Positions 62,336 through 64,000 of a stretch of DNA of 64,000 nt are shown piece after piece. Under the pieces are notes generated by a model, which saw nothing but the letters and a program-made list of their open reading frames with translations, was not told the origin of the DNA and made no database searches. Origin of the DNA: Pseudoalteromonas xiamenensis (GTDB lineage Bacteria > Pseudomonadota > Gammaproteobacteria > Enterobacterales > Alteromonadaceae); assembly GCF_030994125.1 (NCBI RefSeq), contig NZ_CP099917.1, positions 3,580,001 to 3,644,000 on the forward strand, in the 5' to 3' direction. Each line of letters begins with the position of its first letter. Position 1 is the first letter of the stretch. Position numbers and translations under genes: made by a program.

Positions 62336-63292
62336 CTAAAAAGTAACGCGGGTTTCTAAATGTGCACCTTTAATGATGCTTAAGTCTTGACAATTTAATC
62401 GAATTTTACCGAAATAGGTTTCTAACAAAAAGCTTAAGTCTGGTGCACCTTGTTCCGCTAAATCGGAAAGTTGCTTACGAGCACGATGCAACATGATATT
62501 CATGTGATTCATTTGAATGCCTAAATCTTTTGCCATATGTTCACGATATTGCCAACCTTGATGCGATAGCTCAACGCCATTTTCTTTATCTTCTATTCTG
62601 TGTCTTGCGAGCAGTAAAAGTAGGTAATGATGGCTGCGAGTACCTAGATCATATTCTTTGTTATCGACGTTGATTGAAAGCTGAGTGTTCTCTTCGTCTT
62701 GGCTTACATTAAACATCAGCGAACAAGGTGCAATATTGTGTTCATTGTTCATGATCTCAGTCGATTGGTGCTCAGTCGCACAAATATATTGCCACTGAGT
62801 GCCTAACGCTTTGACGATTCCACCATCAAAAAGGGCTTGTCGGTCATTGGTGTTGAGGTCTTCGATAAACCAATAATTGATGATTTTGTCGTGGTAAATA
62901 ATAAAAGAGGGTTCGTCGTCATTTGGTATAACGAGTTGATCCGTCACTTCGATAACTTGGCGAGGAATGGACTGTGAAATAAGATAACGGCAGTTGGTAT
63001 CCAAATCACCAACTACATAGGAGTTCTCTCCGGCAACAGCGAAATCGATTTTGTCATTTACCGCTAAGGAATAACTTAAGTTTTTGTCTAACTTTTTGTC
63101 GTTTAACCACACACCGTTTGTGCTTACATCACGAATTTGCCACTTACCATCAGCCAATTCGATAATTGCATGATGTCGAGAAATCGTCGGTTTATCAATG
63201 ATGGTATCAACGCTCAATTTCTGTCTGCCAACGGTATGGTAGCTCTTTAGATATACCTTTTCTAATTTCTGTTCATCAATTAAGTAAGCCAT
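62336..63292 (-). CDS. FHA-domain protein with a C-terminal winged-helix-like region
   Basis: 318 residues. The N-terminus (about 18-90) is a forkhead-associated domain that binds phosphothreonine: VGRQ, ISRHHAIIE and DVSTNGVWLNDKKL carry the conserved Gly-Arg, Ser-Arg-His and Asn residues. The middle is a beta-rich region of unknown type. The C-terminal part (about 220-290; SHHYLLLLLARHRIED, then DLGIQMNHMNIMLHRARKQL) resembles a winged-helix DNA-binding domain, so it may be a phospho-dependent regulator. No Ser/Thr kinase gene is visible in this window. Cytoplasmic. Confident on FHA, moderate on the wHTH. Confidence 0.82.
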   Translation of the reverse strand: MAYLIDEQKLEKVYLKSYHTVGRQKLSVDTIIDKPTISRHHAIIELADGKWQIRDVSTNGVWLNDKKLDKNLSYSLAVNDKIDFAVAGENSYVVGDLDTNCRYLISQSIPRQVIEVTDQLVIPNDDEPSFIIYHDKIINYWFIEDLNTNDRQALFDGGIVKALGTQWQYICATEHQSTEIMNNEHNIAPCSLMFNVSQDEENTQLSINVDNKEYDLGTRSHHYLLLLLARHRIEDKENGVELSHQGWQYREHMAKDLGIQMNHMNIMLHRARKQLSDLAEQGAPDLSFLLETYFGKIRLNCQDLSIIKGAHLETRVTF

Positions 63293-63609
63293 TGAAATTC
63301 CTTCTATCTAAAAATAGCGCCTTATTTGTATACGCCGAGTAGTCGACATTGTTATTCGAGGCTACCATATCGTTAATGGAGAGTATCAATCAAATTGATT
63401 CTTGGTGTCTTAGAGAGATGATACCGTAATTTTATTGAATATACGATTACAGCGGATTACACCATGATTGTTTCAAATTAGCGCTTTTTTTACTTGCGAC
63501 CAAAAAAAGGATGGACCATATTTTAGTCAGAAGGACCACGAAATTTTCCTTTCCCTTCTTTTTTTGCAGTGATTTGAAAGGCACTGCACTGCCGCTAAGG
63601 AGTACCGTT
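63293..63609. other. Divergent promoter region between the FHA and CBS genes
   Basis: About 320 bases that should hold both promoters. No confident promoter pair or operator was recognised; AAGGAG lies at the 3' edge before the CBS gene. Confidence 0.4.
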
Positions 63610-64000
63610 ATGGGTGAATACCGCGCAATTAAAACCATAAAACTAGACGAGGTTTTCCAGTTTTGCGACCACTATGATTCTGAACCGCTTTCACTATCGA
63701 GTTCAGCACTTAAAGTCGTTACAGATTTCACTCGTAGACAACCTCAAGTTATCATGAAAGATGTGGATGTAGACCATGCACTGTATATGATGATAAACGG
63801 GCATGTAAGATCAAAGTTGGTTATTGATCACGATGATACGTTTCTTGGCGTGATCACCGCGAAAGATTTAACGGGTCGAAAAGTGTTAGCAACAGCACAA
63901 AAGAAAAGCTTAGGTCGTGCTGATTTAACGGTAGAAGACATGATGACTAAGCGATTTGAGCTTCAAGCAATGCCATATCGTCTTGTTGAATCAGCAAAAA
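63610..64000 (+). CDS. CBS-domain protein, 3' end outside the window
   Basis: The first 130 codons of a gene running off the window. ATG at 63610 has AAGGAG 8-9 bases upstream. The translation contains CBS-pair features: DVDVDHALYMMINGHVRSKL, VIDHDDTFLGVITAKDLTGR as the end of the first CBS motif, and TVEDMMTKRFELQAMPY opening the second. CBS pairs bind adenosyl nucleotides and regulate attached or partner proteins. There is no sign of a catalytic domain before the CBS pair; what follows is unknown. Confidence 0.8.
   Translation, partial: MGEYRAIKTIKLDEVFQFCDHYDSEPLSLSSSALKVVTDFTRRQPQVIMKDVDVDHALYMMINGHVRSKLVIDHDDTFLGVITAKDLTGRKVLATAQKKSLGRADLTVEDMMTKRFELQAMPYRLVESAK

Noticed and set aside
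63447..63638. Minus-strand frame of 63 codons overlapping the CBS gene start
   Set aside because: It runs antisense through the CBS gene's ribosome site and start, has no convincing signal of its own, and looks like a shadow frame.
1..64000. tRNA, rRNA, CRISPR arrays, integron attC arrays or prophage
   Set aside because: No cloverleaf-like segments, rRNA signature stretches, regularly spaced repeats, integrase or phage structural genes were recognised on reading both strands.

Overview
The window looks like the chromosome of a marine, copiotrophic gammaproteobacterium of the Alteromonadales (Pseudoalteromonas/Alteromonas type). The reasons are: five TonB-dependent receptors, tryptophan-halogenase-like flavoproteins beside receptors, three LacI regulators around glucose-catabolic genes, a recC-recB-recD order, an SOS-type dinG/polB pair, and a moderate-to-low GC content judged by eye. 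Species cannot be fixed from sequence alone. No rRNA, tRNA, CRISPR array or complete mobile element was recognised.

Region 1 (1-13.1 kb) is a glucan/glucose utilisation block. It holds the end of a GH15 glucoamylase gene, LacI regulator A, glk plus LacI regulator B, a three-domain sulfur protein (cysteine desulfurase + persulfide-dioxygenase-like + rhodanese), LacI regulator C, pgi, zwf and pgl. Two palindrome classes sit in the control regions. Class A (TGAYACCGGTGTCA) lies in both divergent LacI/sugar-gene intervals. Class B (TGACAGCGYTGTCA) lies before pgi and, three more times, before the two receptors of region 2.

Region 2 (13.1-28.2 kb) is a receptor/halogenase island: TonB receptor, halogenase 1, TonB receptor, halogenases 2 and 3, and on the other strand a TonB receptor with a TPR-sulfotransferase. 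The shared class B operators suggest that part of this island belongs to the sugar regulon.

Region 3 (28.6-36.2 kb) is a six-gene minus-strand operon (dinG, TSUP transporter, priC, HDAC-like hydrolase, comFB-like, ybaM-like) divergent from polB, with a near-consensus LexA box between dinG and polB. Region 4 (36.3-44.2 kb) contains two paralogous modules, each a large TonB receptor followed by a small cysteine-pair lipoprotein, with look-alike promoters. Region 5 (44.4-49.6 kb) carries a TetR repressor with three repeated operators, an Old Yellow Enzyme, an EIIC-EAL membrane phosphodiesterase and a GAF-like/GGDEF diguanylate cyclase.

Region 6 (49.6-58.4 kb) is recC-recB-recD. recC is split by a one-base frameshift as given here, while recB and recD look intact. 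Region 7 (58.4-64 kb) has a secreted M20 amidohydrolase, a roughly 2 kb patch with IS110 transposase debris and an orphan membrane/coiled-coil protein, an Mpo1-like protein, an FHA-domain putative regulator and the start of a CBS-domain gene.

The most distinctive items are the desulfurase/dioxygenase/rhodanese fusion, the LacI palindrome network joining pgi to receptor/halogenase genes, the recC frameshift, the SOS-headed operon, and the duplicated receptor-lipoprotein modules.
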